64,000 bases of DNA, taken from assembly GCF_000427885.1 (NCBI RefSeq), contig NZ_ATYW01000024.1, positions 17,338 through 81,337 on the forward strand. The letters run 5' to 3'. Below are positions 18,518 through 27,723 of this stretch, piece after piece. Source of the stretch: Glycomyces tenuis DSM 44171 (GTDB lineage Bacteria; Actinomycetota; Actinomycetes; Mycobacteriales; Micromonosporaceae). Positions within the stretch are counted from its first letter, which is position 1, and each line of letters opens with the position of its first letter. The position numbers were made by a program, and so were the translations under genes. Under the pieces are notes generated by a model. The model saw only the letters and a list, made by a program, of their open reading frames with translations. It was not told the origin of the DNA and did not search any database.

Positions 18518-19693
18518 CTAACGGCGCTTCTTGCGGCGCTGCGGGCGCGGGCCGCCCGAGCCGGCGCCTGCCGTGGCCTTGGGCTCATCGAGCAGTTCGA
18601 GCGGGATCTCGTCGGTCTTCGCGGTGCGGAGCCGGTCGTCGTCCTCGTCGTCCGCGTCGCGGTCCTCGGCTTTGCCCCGCTCCTCGGTCCCGTCCGAGCG
18701 CTTGTTGGCGATCTTCTGGTTGTGACGCCGGTAGGCGGCGCTCCGTTCGGCCATGTCGACCACCCACGGCGCGGCCAGGAAGATCGAGGAGTAGGTGCCG
18801 ACGACCATGCCGATGAACAGCACCAGCGCCAGGTCCTTCAGGGTGCCGACGCCGAGCATGCCCACGCCGACGACCAGGAGCGCCGCCACCGGCAGCACGC
18901 CGATGATGGTCGTGTTGATCGAGCGCATGAGGGTCTGGTTGACCGCGTCGTTGACGGCCTCGGCGAAGGTCTTCTGCCGCGTCTGGAGCAGGTTCGCGGT
19001 GTTCTCCTGGACCTTGTCGAAGACGACGACGGTGTCGTACAGGGAGTAGCCCAGGATCGTCAGGATGCCGACGATGGTCGACGGCGTGACCTCGAAGCCG
19101 GACAGGGCGTAGATGCCGGCGGTGAGGACCAGGTCGTGCAGCAGCGCCCCGATGGACGCGATCGCCATGCGCCGCTCGTAGCGGATCCAGATGAACGCGG
19201 AGACGAGCACCAGGAACACGCCGAGCGCGATGAGCGCCTGGTTGGAGACGGCCGCGCCCCAGGTCCCGGAGACCGTGGAGACCGAGATCTCCTGTGGGTC
19301 GACGCCGGCCGCCTCGGCCATGGCCTCGCGGATGTCCTGGGACTGCTCGTCGTCGACCTCGGCGATGCGGACGATGTAGGAGGCGCCGTCGCCGGTGCCG
19401 GCGACCTGGGCGGAGGCGATCTCGGCTCCGACGCCCTCGGCGGCGTCCTCGACCTCGGTCAGCGAGGTGCCTGAAGTGGAGGGTACGTTGTACTGGTTGC
19501 CGCCGGCGAAGTCGATGCCGAGGACGAAGCCCTTGGTGAGCATGACGACGACGCAGCCGAGGATCACGACCGCCGAGACGAGGTACCAGCGCTTGCGGTT
19601 CGGGACGAACTGGATGTCCGTCTCGCCCCGGTAGAGCTTGCTCCAGATGGACAGCCGCTCGGGCTTGTCGGCTTGCTTCTGCTTGGTGCTCAT
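18518..19693 (-). CDS. secF: Protein translocase subunit SecF
   Basis: 391 aa. With SecD it uses the proton-motive force to help complete Sec-dependent export. The first transmembrane helix is near 38-55, then comes the periplasmic loop starting GIDFAGGNQYN (the family's FxGG signature). Five more helices follow, with SLYDTVVVFDKVQEN and the SINTTIIGVLPV segment typical of RND-like SecDF. The C-terminal ~70 residues are a hydrophilic, charged tail ending in RRKKRR. AAGGAG is 5 nt before the ATG. secD ends 9 nt upstream, so they form one operon. Confidence 0.97.
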   Translation of the reverse strand: MSTKQKQADKPERLSIWSKLYRGETDIQFVPNRKRWYLVSAVVILGCVVVMLTKGFVLGIDFAGGNQYNVPSTSGTSLTEVEDAAEGVGAEIASAQVAGTGDGASYIVRIAEVDDEQSQDIREAMAEAAGVDPQEISVSTVSGTWGAAVSNQALIALGVFLVLVSAFIWIRYERRMAIASIGALLHDLVLTAGIYALSGFEVTPSTIVGILTILGYSLYDTVVVFDKVQENTANLLQTRQKTFAEAVNDAVNQTLMRSINTTIIGVLPVAALLVVGVGMLGVGTLKDLALVLFIGMVVGTYSSIFLAAPWVVDMAERSAAYRRHNQKIANKRSDGTEERGKAEDRDADDEDDDRLRTAKTDEIPLELLDEPKATAGAGSGGPRPQRRKKRR

Positions 19694-19702
19694 CGGTGCT
19701 CC

Positions 19703-21577
19703 TTAGCCGCGCGCGGCGGCCTTCTTGCCGTGGACCGGGATCGCCTTGGTGTGGAGCCCGGAGAGGTGGACGTTGTTGAGGACTCTGCCGCGCGCCATCC
19801 ATTCGGCGATCGGGTGCGTGAACAGGAAGACCACAACGAGGTCCACCACCGTGGACAGGCCGAGGGTGAAGGCGAAGGCGCGGACCGGGCCGATGGCCAG
19901 GATGTAGAGCACCACCGCCGAGATCACTGAGACGGCGTTGGCGGAGAGGATCGTCCGGCGGGTCCGCACCCAGGCGCGCGAGACCGCGGAGCGCACGGAT
20001 CTGCCCCCGACCATCTCCTCTTTGATGCGTTCGAAGTACACCACGAAGGAGTCGGCGGTGATGCCGATGGCGACCGCGAAGCCGGCGACGCCGGCGAGGG
20101 TGAGGGTCATGCCGATCTGGGAGCCGAGCAGCGCCACGGTCGGATAGAGGATCGCCGCGGAGGTCACGAGGCTGCCGAGGACGATCAGGCTGATCACGCG
20201 GTAGTAGAACACGCAGTACACGAGGACCAGGCCCACGCCGATCGCGGCGGCGACCATGCCCGCCTCGAGCTGCTCGACGCCGAGGGTGGCGGTGACCTCG
20301 TTGAGGGTCTGGACGACGAACGTGGTCGGCAGGGAGCCGAAGTTGAGCTGGTCGGCCAGTTGGTTGGCCTCCTCGGCGGTGAAGTCACCGGTGATCGAAG
20401 TGGAGTTGGTGGAGGCCTCCTGGATGTTCGGCGCGCTCACCACCTCGTTGTCGAGGACGATGGCGACCTGCTGGCCGACGTTCTCGCTGGTGAGGGCGCC
20501 CCACTTCTCTGCGCCCGCAGTGGTGAACTGGACGTTGACCATGAACGCGTTGAGGTTGGCCTGGTCGCTGCCGACGTCGGCCTGCGAGACGTCGGAGCCG
20601 AGCACGGTGGAGGGCGCGAGCAGGTACTTCGTGGAGAAGGTCAGGTCGGGCGAGTCTTCGGCGATCGGCTCGGGCGGCGAGCACGCGACGACATCGAGGT
20701 CGGCCTGCTGGACCGAGCCGGGCGGGCGGTTGTCGAGCTGCTCGCAGGTGATCGAGGGGACGTAGAACTGCACATTCGGGGGCAGGAGCCCGACCTCTTC
20801 GGGGGTGAGCTCGCCGAAGGGCTCGAGGGCGGCGATGGAGGCCTCGTCGGTGGGGGCGGCGGTCAGGCTCTGGGCGAGCCCGGCGGCCTCCTCGCCGACC
20901 TTGGCCCACACGTCTTCGATGGTGAGATCCTCGTCGGAGGTGGCGACCTGGGGCGAGCCCGCGGTCTCCTCCTCGGAGGACTCCTCGGTGGCTTCGGCCG
21001 TGGGCTCTTCAGCGGTGGCTTCGGAGGTGGGCTCTTCGGTGGCCCCCCCGTCGGTGGCTTCGGCGGTGGGCTCGGAGGTGGCCTCCTCTTCGGCGGCCTC
21101 CTGCTCGGCCGCGGCCTCCTCCTCCGCCGCCGAGTAGTCGGGCAGAGAGTCGGTGACGATGCGGAAGCGCAGTTCGGCGGGGGCGCCGACGTCACGCAGC
21201 GCCTCCTCGTCGGTGTCGGTGCCCGCGACGTTGACCACGATGTTCTGGTCGCCTTCGACGTAGACCTCGGGCTCGGCGACGCCGGTGGAGTTGACGCGGC
21301 CCTCGATGATCTGGCGGGCCTGCTCCATCGTCTCCGCGCTCGGCGGCTCATCGGAGTCCTGCTGGTAGGCGGTGAGCGTCATCGACAGCCCGCCCTGGAG
21401 GTCGAGACCGAGCTTCGGCGTCGGGAACTTCCACCCGGCGCCGGCCAGCGAGGCGGCCCAGAGGATGCCTATGACGGCCAGCAGCGCCAGGAAATAGGGG
21501 GCGACGGGCAGGCGCTTTCGCTGGATCTTCTTCCGCGGGCGGTCAGCGCCCGTGGTTGCACCCATGTTCGACGGCAA
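19703..21577 (-). CDS. secD: Protein translocase subunit SecD
   Basis: 624 aa. One N-terminal helix (about 27-48) precedes GLDLQGGLSMTL (conserved LDLxGG) and a large extracytoplasmic domain. Five C-terminal helices follow, including IGITADSFVVYFERIKEE. A run of about 60 low-complexity Glu/Ala/Thr/Pro residues (about 150-210, for example EEPTSEATAEEPTAEATEE) lies inside the extracytoplasmic domain. A TTG start is favoured because a GGAAGAG-like site lies about 8 nt upstream; an ATG four codons later has none. Co-transcribed with secF. Confidence 0.95.
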   Translation of the reverse strand: MPSNMGATTGADRPRKKIQRKRLPVAPYFLALLAVIGILWAASLAGAGWKFPTPKLGLDLQGGLSMTLTAYQQDSDEPPSAETMEQARQIIEGRVNSTGVAEPEVYVEGDQNIVVNVAGTDTDEEALRDVGAPAELRFRIVTDSLPDYSAAEEEAAAEQEAAEEEATSEPTAEATDGGATEEPTSEATAEEPTAEATEESSEEETAGSPQVATSDEDLTIEDVWAKVGEEAAGLAQSLTAAPTDEASIAALEPFGELTPEEVGLLPPNVQFYVPSITCEQLDNRPPGSVQQADLDVVACSPPEPIAEDSPDLTFSTKYLLAPSTVLGSDVSQADVGSDQANLNAFMVNVQFTTAGAEKWGALTSENVGQQVAIVLDNEVVSAPNIQEASTNSTSITGDFTAEEANQLADQLNFGSLPTTFVVQTLNEVTATLGVEQLEAGMVAAAIGVGLVLVYCVFYYRVISLIVLGSLVTSAAILYPTVALLGSQIGMTLTLAGVAGFAVAIGITADSFVVYFERIKEEMVGGRSVRSAVSRAWVRTRRTILSANAVSVISAVVLYILAIGPVRAFAFTLGLSTVVDLVVVFLFTHPIAEWMARGRVLNNVHLSGLHTKAIPVHGKKAAARG

Positions 21578-21855
21578 TGGTCAGTCTCTTCCTCATTCGA
21601 TGCGGAGCGGACGCAGGGAGAGCCCGGTCCGACAGTGCCGGCCTCCGGGGCTCCGCCCGATGGGGACGGGCGCCGACCGGAGGGAGTGGCCTTGCACACG
21701 TAGTGTCGGCGCGGCTCATTCTAGACGGCCGCGATCGGCGGCTTTGTCCGCCCTGACCGCGGGCCGCGGGCGCGGTGGGGCCGAACCGGCCCCCGTGCGG
21801 GGGTTCGAGCGCGCCCCGGCCGGTTCACGGTCCGAACACACGGCCGCGGGCGCCG

Positions 21856-22296
21856 CTAGTACTCCTTGCGGTCGGACTTGCCGGTGTGCTTGTCGTCGCC
21901 GTCGTCGGCGGAGCGCAGTTTCTCGAGGTCCTCGTCGGTGAGCGTGGTGTCTTCCTCGGTGATCGGGGCCTCGGCCTCGGGCTGGCCCTCCTCCTCGGAG
22001 GGCAGGACGCGGGCGATGGCCTGGCGCGCGAACACCAGGAAGACGTCGTCGGAGGCCTCCAGGGTCACGGTCTCCTCGTCGGAGTCCACGACAGTGCCGT
22101 ACAGGCCGCCGATGGTCATGACGCGGGCGCCCGGTTCGACGTTGTTCTGCATGTCCTGCTGCTCGCGCTGGCGCTTCTTCTGCGGCCGGATCATGACGAA
22201 GTACATCAGGAGGATGAAACCGACGATCATGATCAGGAAGAGCATGTTGCTGCCTCCGGCGCCTTCTTGAGCGAGGACGTCTACGGCTGAGAGCAC
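21856..22296 (-). CDS. yajC: Preprotein translocase accessory subunit YajC
   Basis: 146 aa with a GTG start (AAAGG 7 nt upstream). One membrane helix (MLFLIMIVGFILLMYFVMIR) is followed by the typical RPQKKRQREQQ and a small domain with GARVMTIGGLYGTVV. An acidic C-terminal tail ends HTGKSDRKEY. YajC binds the SecDF complex. It is first in line before secD, but a 278-nt gap separates it from the secD start, so secDF may also have their own promoter. Confidence 0.95.
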   Translation of the reverse strand: MLSAVDVLAQEGAGGSNMLFLIMIVGFILLMYFVMIRPQKKRQREQQDMQNNVEPGARVMTIGGLYGTVVDSDEETVTLEASDDVFLVFARQAIARVLPSEEEGQPEAEAPITEEDTTLTDEDLEKLRSADDGDDKHTGKSDRKEY

Positions 22297-22441
22297 GGCG
22301 GTGCCTTTCGTCGTTGGTGGTCACTTGAGACGTGGGCGGAGTCTATCTCGCGCGCCCCGGCGTCCGGTTCGCGCCGCCCGCGCCTTTCGGCCCGTCCGTG
22401 CGGGACGGGGAGGAGCTGAGCTCCTGCTTGTACTCCCAACC

Positions 22442-23509
22442 CTACGCGTCGCCGGCGCCGAAGAGCCCTTCGGTGCTCGGGGGCGCCAGGCCGAGGTGCC
22501 GCCAGCCGGCGGCGGTGGCGACGCGGCCTCGCGGCGTGCGGGCCAGGAGCCCGGCGCGGACCAGGTAGGGCTCGCTGACCTCCTCGACGGTGTCGGACTG
22601 CTCCCCCACGGCCACCGCGAGGGTCGCCAGGCCGACCGGGCCGCCGCCGAAGGTCTTGACCAGGGCGCCGAGGACCGCCCGGTCGAGGCGGTCGAGGCCG
22701 AGCTCGTCGACGTCGTAGAGCGCCAAGGCGCTTTCGGCGACGGTCTTGGTGATGGTGCCGTCGGCTCGGACCTGCGCGAAGTCGCGGACGCGGCGCAGCA
22801 GCCGGTTGGCGATGCGGGGCGTGCCCCTCGAACGCGAGGCGATCTCGACGGCGCCGTCGTCGGTGATCGCGACGTCGAGGATCCCGGCCGAGCGCTGCAC
22901 GATCGCCTCGAGCTCGGCGTCGCCGTAGAACTCGAGCTGGCCGAGGAAGCCGAAGCGGTCGCGCAGCGGGCCGGTGAGCAGGCCCGCGCGGGTGGTGGCG
23001 CCGACGAGCGTGAACGGCTCGAGTTCGAGCGGGATGGCGGTGGCGCCGGGGCCCTTGCCGACGATGACGTCGACTCGGAAGTCCTCCATGGCGGTGTAGA
23101 GGAGCTCCTCGGCGGGGCGGGCGATGCGGTGGATCTCGTCGATGAACAGGACTTCGCCCGGCGCGAGGCTGGTGAGGATCGCCGCGAGGTCGCCGGAGCG
23201 CTCGATGGCCGGGCCGGAGGTCTGGCGCAGGCCGACGCCGAGCTCGGCGGCGACGATCATCGCGAGGGTGGTCTTGCCGAGACCGGGCGGGCCGGACAGG
23301 AGCAGGTGGTCCGGGGAGGCGCCGCGGCGGCGGGCCCCTTCGAGGAGAAGGCCGATCTGCTCGCGGACGCGGGTCTGCCCGATGACGTCGTCGAGCTTGC
23401 CGGGGCGGATGCCGGCCTCGACGAGGCGGTCGAGCTCGGTGGCCTCGGCGGCGGTGAGGGCCGCGTCCCACTCTTCGGCGGTGTACTCGGGTTCGTCCTT
23501 CTCGTCCAT
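22442..23509 (-). CDS. ruvB: Holliday junction branch migration helicase RuvB
   Basis: 355 aa AAA+ motor. Walker A is GPPGLGKTT (near 72), Walker B is LFIDEIHR (near 120), sensor 1 lies in LVGATTRAG, and the arginine finger is in GPLRDRFG. The C-terminal winged helix contains [10 protein letters not shown] short acidic N-terminal extension ([14 protein letters not shown]) is present. It is 3 nt from ruvA in the ruvC-ruvA-ruvB order. Confidence 0.97.
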   Translation of the reverse strand: MDEKDEPEYTAEEWDAALTAAEATELDRLVEAGIRPGKLDDVIGQTRVREQIGLLLEGARRRGASPDHLLLSGPPGLGKTTLAMIVAAELGVGLRQTSGPAIERSGDLAAILTSLAPGEVLFIDEIHRIARPAEELLYTAMEDFRVDVIVGKGPGATAIPLELEPFTLVGATTRAGLLTGPLRDRFGFLGQLEFYGDAELEAIVQRSAGILDVAITDDGAVEIASRSRGTPRIANRLLRRVRDFAQVRADGTITKTVAESALALYDVDELGLDRLDRAVLGALVKTFGGGPVGLATLAVAVGEQSDTVEEVSEPYLVRAGLLARTPRGRVATAAGWRHLGLAPPSTEGLFGAGDA

Positions 23510-23512
23510 GGG

Positions 23513-24109
23513 CTATCGCTTCCCGAGGAGTCGGATGGCTTGCTTGAGCAGCGTGGGCACGTCCGAGCCGTCGACGCCTTCGGCGTCGAGCTTCTCGATG
23601 GCGGTCTCGGCGTCCTTGGCCGACCAGCCGAGCGCCTGGAGGCCCTGGCCGACCTGGGTGCGCCAGCCGCCCGGGCGCTGGGCGGCCCGCCCCGGGGAGC
23701 CGATGTCGACCGGGCCGATCTTGTCGGCCAGGTCGAGGACGATCCGCTCGGCGCTCTTCTTGCCCACGCCGGGGATCCGCGAGAGCGTGGCGGTGTCGCC
23801 GGTGGCGATGGCGCGCCGGATGACGTCGGGCCGCAGGACCTCGACGGCGTCGCGGGCGATGCGCGGGCCGATCTTCTGCGCGGTCTGGAGCAGCTCGAAC
23901 AGGTCGCGCTCGGCGGCGCTGTTGAAACCGAACAGGGTGATCGAGTCCTCGCGGACGATCGTGGAGACGTGGAGGACGACCTGGGAGCCGACCTTCAGGT
24001 TGGCGAGCGTGTGCGCCCCGGCGTGCACGGCGTAGCCGACCCCGCCGACGTCGACGACGGCGTACGACTCCCCTACCGCGGCCACTGATCCGGTGAGCTG
24101 CGCGATCAT
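23513..24109 (-). CDS. ruvA: Holliday junction DNA helicase subunit RuvA
   Basis: 198 aa. It binds four-way junctions as a tetramer and loads RuvB. The N-terminal OB fold ([20 protein letters not shown]) is followed by helix-hairpin-helix repeats including [14 protein letters not shown]. The C-terminal RuvB-binding domain has [15 protein letters not shown]. The ATG overlaps the ruvC stop by 4 nt (ATGA), so translation is coupled. Longer in-frame extensions upstream only read into ruvC. Confidence 0.97.
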   Translation of the reverse strand: MIAQLTGSVAAVGESYAVVDVGGVGYAVHAGAHTLANLKVGSQVVLHVSTIVREDSITLFGFNSAAERDLFELLQTAQKIGPRIARDAVEVLRPDVIRRAIATGDTATLSRIPGVGKKSAERIVLDLADKIGPVDIGSPGRAAQRPGGWRTQVGQGLQALGWSAKDAETAIEKLDAEGVDGSDVPTLLKQAIRLLGKR

Positions 24110-24645
24110 CGCGGTCCTCCCTTCCTCGGCGGCGGCGTCCGCGAGCCGTCGGCGGCGGCGAGCCTGGCCTTCATGCCGCCTCTCCAAAGGTGACAGATGG
24201 CGATGGCCAGCGCGTCGGCGGCGTCGGCGGGTCTGGGCGCTTCGCTCAGGCGGAGGATGCGGGTGACCATGGCGGTCACCTGCCGCTTGTCGGCGGTGCC
24301 GTTGCCGCAGATGGCGGCCTTGGCCTCCGAGGGGGTGTAGGTGGCGGTGGGGAGCCCGGCCCGGGCGGCGGCGAGGAGGGCGACGCCGGAGGCCTGGGCC
24401 GTGCCGATGACGCTGGCGACGTTGTGCTGGCTGAAGACCCGCTCGACGGCGACGGTCTCGGGCCGGTGCGACTCGATGTGGCGGCGCAGGCCCTCGTCGA
24501 GGGCGAGCAGGCGGTCGGCAAGGGGCGCTTCGGGATCGGTGCGGACGACGTCGACGGCGATCATGCGGCCCGGCGCGCCGGGCCTTCCCTCGACGACGCC
24601 GACGCCGCAGCGGGTCAGCCCCGGATCGATCCCCATGACGCGCAC
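24106..24645 (-). CDS. ruvC: Crossover junction endodeoxyribonuclease RuvC
   Basis: 179 aa Holliday junction resolvase. The four catalytic acidic residues are visible: D7 (GIDPG), E68 (VAVERVF), D141 and D144 (DAADALAIA). The GTG start has GGAGG 5 nt upstream; an ATG three codons later is the alternative. It is first gene of ruvCAB. The C-terminal 20 residues ([14 protein letters not shown]) are a basic tail outside the fold. Confidence 0.96.
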   Translation of the reverse strand: MRVMGIDPGLTRCGVGVVEGRPGAPGRMIAVDVVRTDPEAPLADRLLALDEGLRRHIESHRPETVAVERVFSQHNVASVIGTAQASGVALLAAARAGLPTATYTPSEAKAAICGNGTADKRQVTAMVTRILRLSEAPRPADAADALAIAICHLWRGGMKARLAAADGSRTPPPRKGGPR

Positions 24646-24875
24646 TCGCCCCTCCGTTCCGTCGTTCGCGTCAGCTTATCCGGGCGGGGTGACAGGTGTG
24701 TTCCGTGACGCCCGTGGCATGGCCCATAAACCACTTGCCGGGCGGCTAGGCGCGGGGTTACCTTGATAATGGCCGGGAGCCGACGACGATGTCGCCCTAC
24801 CGCACGGCGAACCCTGCGAGCCGTACGTCGACCTCCCGCTCCCCATCCTGTTCTCCCCGAGACGTTCTTTGTGAG

Positions 24876-26129
24876 ATGCCTGTGTCTGCCGCTGCGCTTC
24901 ATTCCCCCGCCCTCCCAGGCGGCCACTCGCGCCGCTCCATCGCCACGATGGTCTTCGTGCTCGGCGCGCTCTCGGCGACCGCGCCGATCGCCATCGACCT
25001 CTACCTGCCGGCCTTCCCGGACATGGCCGGCGCACTCGGAACGCCGGAGGCCCGCATCCAGCTCACCCTGACGTCGATGATGGTCGGCATGGGCATCGGC
25101 CAGGCGTTCATCGGACCGCTCTCCGACCGCATCGGCCGCCGCAAGCCGCTGCTCATCGGCATGGTCCTGTTCACCCTCACCTCGCTCGTGTGCGCGGTCG
25201 CGACCAGCGCGGACCTGCTCATCGCGATGCGCTTCCTGCAGGGTCTGAGCGGCGCGGCCGGCGTGGTCGTCGCCCGCGCGGTCATCCGCGACCACTTCCA
25301 GGGCGACGACATGACCCGCTTCACGGCCAAGATGATGTTCGTCACGATGCTCGCGCCGATGCTCGGCCCGATCATCGGGGCGCAGCTCATCCGCTTCGGC
25401 CCGTGGCCGGTGGTCTTCGTGTTCATGGCGGTGCTGTCCACGCTGTCGACGTTCCTGGTGTGGAAGTTCCTGCCCGAGAGCCTTCCGGCCGTCGAGCGGC
25501 GCTCGATGGGCATGCGCGAGTTCGGCGCCTCGGTCGTCGCGCTGGTGCGCGACGCGAGCTTCATCGCGCCGACGCTCATCGTGATCATGAACTTCTCGAT
25601 GCTGTTCACCTACGTCTCGACGTTCAGCTTCATCTCGCAGAACGAGCTCGGCGCCTCCGCGGGCTTCTACTCGCTGCTGTTCGCCGCGGGCACGCTGGCG
25701 CTCCTCGCCGGGAACCAGACGAACATGCTCATGATCGACCGCAGCGACTCGAACCACCGGATGGTCATCGGCATGGGGATCTCGCTGACCGGTGTCGCGT
25801 GGCTGGCCGGGGTGCAGCTCGCCGGAGCCGAGAACCTGTGGACGGTCACGGCGGGGATCATCGTGATGATGTTCGGCTGCGGCGTGGTCTTCCCGAACGC
25901 GGGCGCGGCCGCGATGTCCTCGCAGCCGCCGCAGGTCGCGGGCACTGCGTCGGCGTTCATGGGCGCACTCCAGATGGGGGCGGGCGGGGCGCTGCCCGCG
26001 CTGGCGACCATCGGCGGCGTGACGCTCGCGAACATGACGTTGGGCATCTCGGTCTACGCCGTCGCCACGGCTCTGGCGGTGGTCTGGACGATCCGGGTCT
26101 ACCGGCGGAAGCCGGCGCTCGCCGACTGA
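24876..26129 (+). CDS. MFS drug-efflux transporter, Bcr/CflA family
   Basis: 417 aa, 12 predicted membrane helices. The first helix contains the family-typical ATAPIAIDLYLPAFP. The MFS motif A between helices 2 and 3 is GPLSDRIGRRKPLLIG, and RFLQGLSGAAGVVVARAVIRD is the Bcr/CflA signature in helix 4. It is probably a proton-driven exporter of antibiotics or metabolites. The ATG at 24876 is preferred over an earlier in-frame ATG that adds a Ser/Arg-rich tail; there is no good ribosome site for either. GATAAT near 24765 may be its -10 element. Confidence 0.9.
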   Translation: MPVSAAALHSPALPGGHSRRSIATMVFVLGALSATAPIAIDLYLPAFPDMAGALGTPEARIQLTLTSMMVGMGIGQAFIGPLSDRIGRRKPLLIGMVLFTLTSLVCAVATSADLLIAMRFLQGLSGAAGVVVARAVIRDHFQGDDMTRFTAKMMFVTMLAPMLGPIIGAQLIRFGPWPVVFVFMAVLSTLSTFLVWKFLPESLPAVERRSMGMREFGASVVALVRDASFIAPTLIVIMNFSMLFTYVSTFSFISQNELGASAGFYSLLFAAGTLALLAGNQTNMLMIDRSDSNHRMVIGMGISLTGVAWLAGVQLAGAENLWTVTAGIIVMMFGCGVVFPNAGAAAMSSQPPQVAGTASAFMGALQMGAGGALPALATIGGVTLANMTLGISVYAVATALAVVWTIRVYRRKPALAD

Positions 26130-26141
26130 CACTCGCTCGGC

Positions 26142-26168
26142 GCGGCCGGTCCCCACGGGGGCCGGCCG
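26142..26168 (+). terminator. Hairpin after the MFS gene
   Basis: GCGGCCGGTCCCC pairs with GGGGCCGGCCGC across a 2-nt loop, with one bulged base. It lies 12 nt after the transporter stop codon. Confidence 0.65.
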
Positions 26169-26207
26169 CCGTCGTTTAACCGGGCCACCGGGGGGCATCT
26201 CCCCTGG

Positions 26208-26858
26208 ATGCCGAACCGGGTCTTCCGCGATCGAAGCGACGCCGGGCACGCACTGGCCGCCCTGCTCGACGGCTACCGGGGCCGCTCCGACACACTCGTC
26301 CTGGCGCTGCCGCGCGGCGGCGTGCCGGTGGCCTTCGAAGTCGCCCGGGCGCTGGGGGCGCCGCTGGACGTCTTCACGGTCCGCAAACTCGGCGTGCCGG
26401 GGCACGCCGAACTGGCGATGGGCGCCATCGCCAGCGGCGGCGTCAAGGTGCTGAACGACCAGGTGGTGCGCCTCAGCGGGGTCGACGAGGCGGCGATCGC
26501 CAGGGTCGCCGAGCACGAGAGCGCCGAATTGCACCGCCGCGAGCGGGCCTACCGCGGCGACCGGCCGCCGCCGGAGCTGGAGGGCAGGACGGTGCTGCTC
26601 GTCGACGACGGCCTGGCGACCGGCTCGACGATGCGGGCCGCGATCCAGGCGGTGCGCGGCCTCGGCCCGGCGAACCTCGTCGTCGCCGTGCCCACCGGCG
26701 CGGCCTCGACGTGCCGGGAGCTGGGCGCCCTGGTCGACGAGATGGTGTGCGCGACGAACCCCGAGCCGTTCTACGCGGTCGGCCAGTCCTACCGGCGATT
26801 CGAGCAGACGTCCGACGACGAGGTCCGGGAACTCCTCGGCAGGAGCTTGGCCGCCTGA
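26208..26858 (+). CDS. Phosphoribosyltransferase-family protein
   Basis: 216 aa. The PRPP-binding loop is VLLVDDGLATGSTM (near 127-140), preceded by LALPRGGVPVAFEVA near residue 29 and FTVRKLGVPGHAELAMGA. This subgroup occurs alone or fused to a dienelactone-hydrolase-like domain (Rv0571c in M. tuberculosis has both). Such a hydrolase is encoded 0.9 kb away here, on the other strand. The true substrate is not known. The ATG follows CCCCTGG with no ribosome site. Confidence 0.9.
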   Translation: MPNRVFRDRSDAGHALAALLDGYRGRSDTLVLALPRGGVPVAFEVARALGAPLDVFTVRKLGVPGHAELAMGAIASGGVKVLNDQVVRLSGVDEAAIARVAEHESAELHRRERAYRGDRPPPELEGRTVLLVDDGLATGSTMRAAIQAVRGLGPANLVVAVPTGAASTCRELGALVDEMVCATNPEPFYAVGQSYRRFEQTSDDEVRELLGRSLAA

Positions 26859-26877
26859 ATCACGGCGACACCGCGCG

Positions 26878-27294
26878 TCAGCCGGTCAGACCCGGTGAAG
26901 CCACTTTCATGCCCTCAGCCTCGGCCGCAGCGGCCTGGCGCTTGTCGTAAGTGAGGAAGTACCCCAGTGCCTCGCCCAGGCCGCCTGCCACCGCCACGTG
27001 GATCGCGTCCAACGAGCGCAGAGGAGATCCTGCTTGAAGGTCCCCGGCCGCATCGAACACTTCGGTCGGCAGCGCGACCACCGCGGTGCGCTCCAACCAA
27101 TGCAGCGCCTGCGCCCGCGCGTCGGCCTGCGCGCCCGCCGCGTGCAGCCCTCTGCGCACTTCAGTTCGCGTCAGCTTCGAGGTGATCTGGCGATCTTCAA
27201 CACGGCGCGCAAGCCACTCCTCCAAGTCCTCGGAGCACTCTTCGTCGAGGAAGAGCTTCATCGCCGCCGAGGAGTCCAAATAGTGGAACCGCAT
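26878..27294 (-). CDS. vapC: PIN-domain toxin, VapC family
   Basis: 138 aa predicted RNase. The four acidic active-site positions are present: D7 (HYLDSSA), E45 (TRTEVRRG), D96 (RSLDAIHVA) and D117 (LTYDKRQ). VapC toxins cut specific tRNA or rRNA sites and are held by their antitoxin. The start overlaps the stop of the upstream antitoxin by 1 nt (TGATG), as in many TA operons. It appears intact. It lies between the phosphoribosyltransferase and the alpha/beta hydrolase. Confidence 0.92.
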   Translation of the reverse strand: MRFHYLDSSAAMKLFLDEECSEDLEEWLARRVEDRQITSKLTRTEVRRGLHAAGAQADARAQALHWLERTAVVALPTEVFDAAGDLQAGSPLRSLDAIHVAVAGGLGEALGYFLTYDKRQAAAAEAEGMKVASPGLTG

Positions 27295-27611
27295 CAGAAC
27301 TCTCGCTCTTCTCGCAGGCGATCGATCGCTTCGCTTCCGCGGTTCGTGCCCGGAGGGGAGGGTTCGCGCACGATGTTGCGCGCTTCAGGCCCGGTGGGGA
27401 GCCTGTCGAGGACCGCGGGATCAAGCAGTCCGGCCGCGATGGCCCTGTCGATTGCGATATTGGCGGGATCCGGCGGGGTGATCTGGCCGACCACTTCGCC
27501 CCACCGGGTGACGAGCACGGTGTGCCCCTCCTGAACACGCTTGAAGATCTCGGCGGCGTTCCGCTGGAGCTCTCGGATGGTCACGTGTTCTTCGGTCATG
27601 ACGTCAATCAT
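27294..27611 (-). CDS. vapB: Antitoxin, Phd/YefM (VapB) family
   Basis: 105 aa from the ATG chosen; ATGs at 27599 and 27632 are alternatives. The DNA-binding N-terminus reads VTIRELQRNAAEIFKRVQEG and VLVTRWGEVVGQI, typical of Phd-type antitoxins. The C-terminal ~60 residues are charged and would bind VapC. The start region holds two TCATGAC motifs (27596-27602 and 27608-27614) and AT-rich DNA, a likely autoregulatory operator-promoter. Confidence 0.88.
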   Translation of the reverse strand: MIDVMTEEHVTIRELQRNAAEIFKRVQEGHTVLVTRWGEVVGQITPPDPANIAIDRAIAAGLLDPAVLDRLPTGPEARNIVREPSPPGTNRGSEAIDRLREEREF

Positions 27612-27723
27612 GACGCATATTTTGACCAGCATGTCAGGCGAATTTCGAAAATGACTCGCCGATCTGACTGTCGGGTGGACGACACACGGTGCTCGTCTCC
27701 GAAGGCGGGACTGCGTTCGGCGT

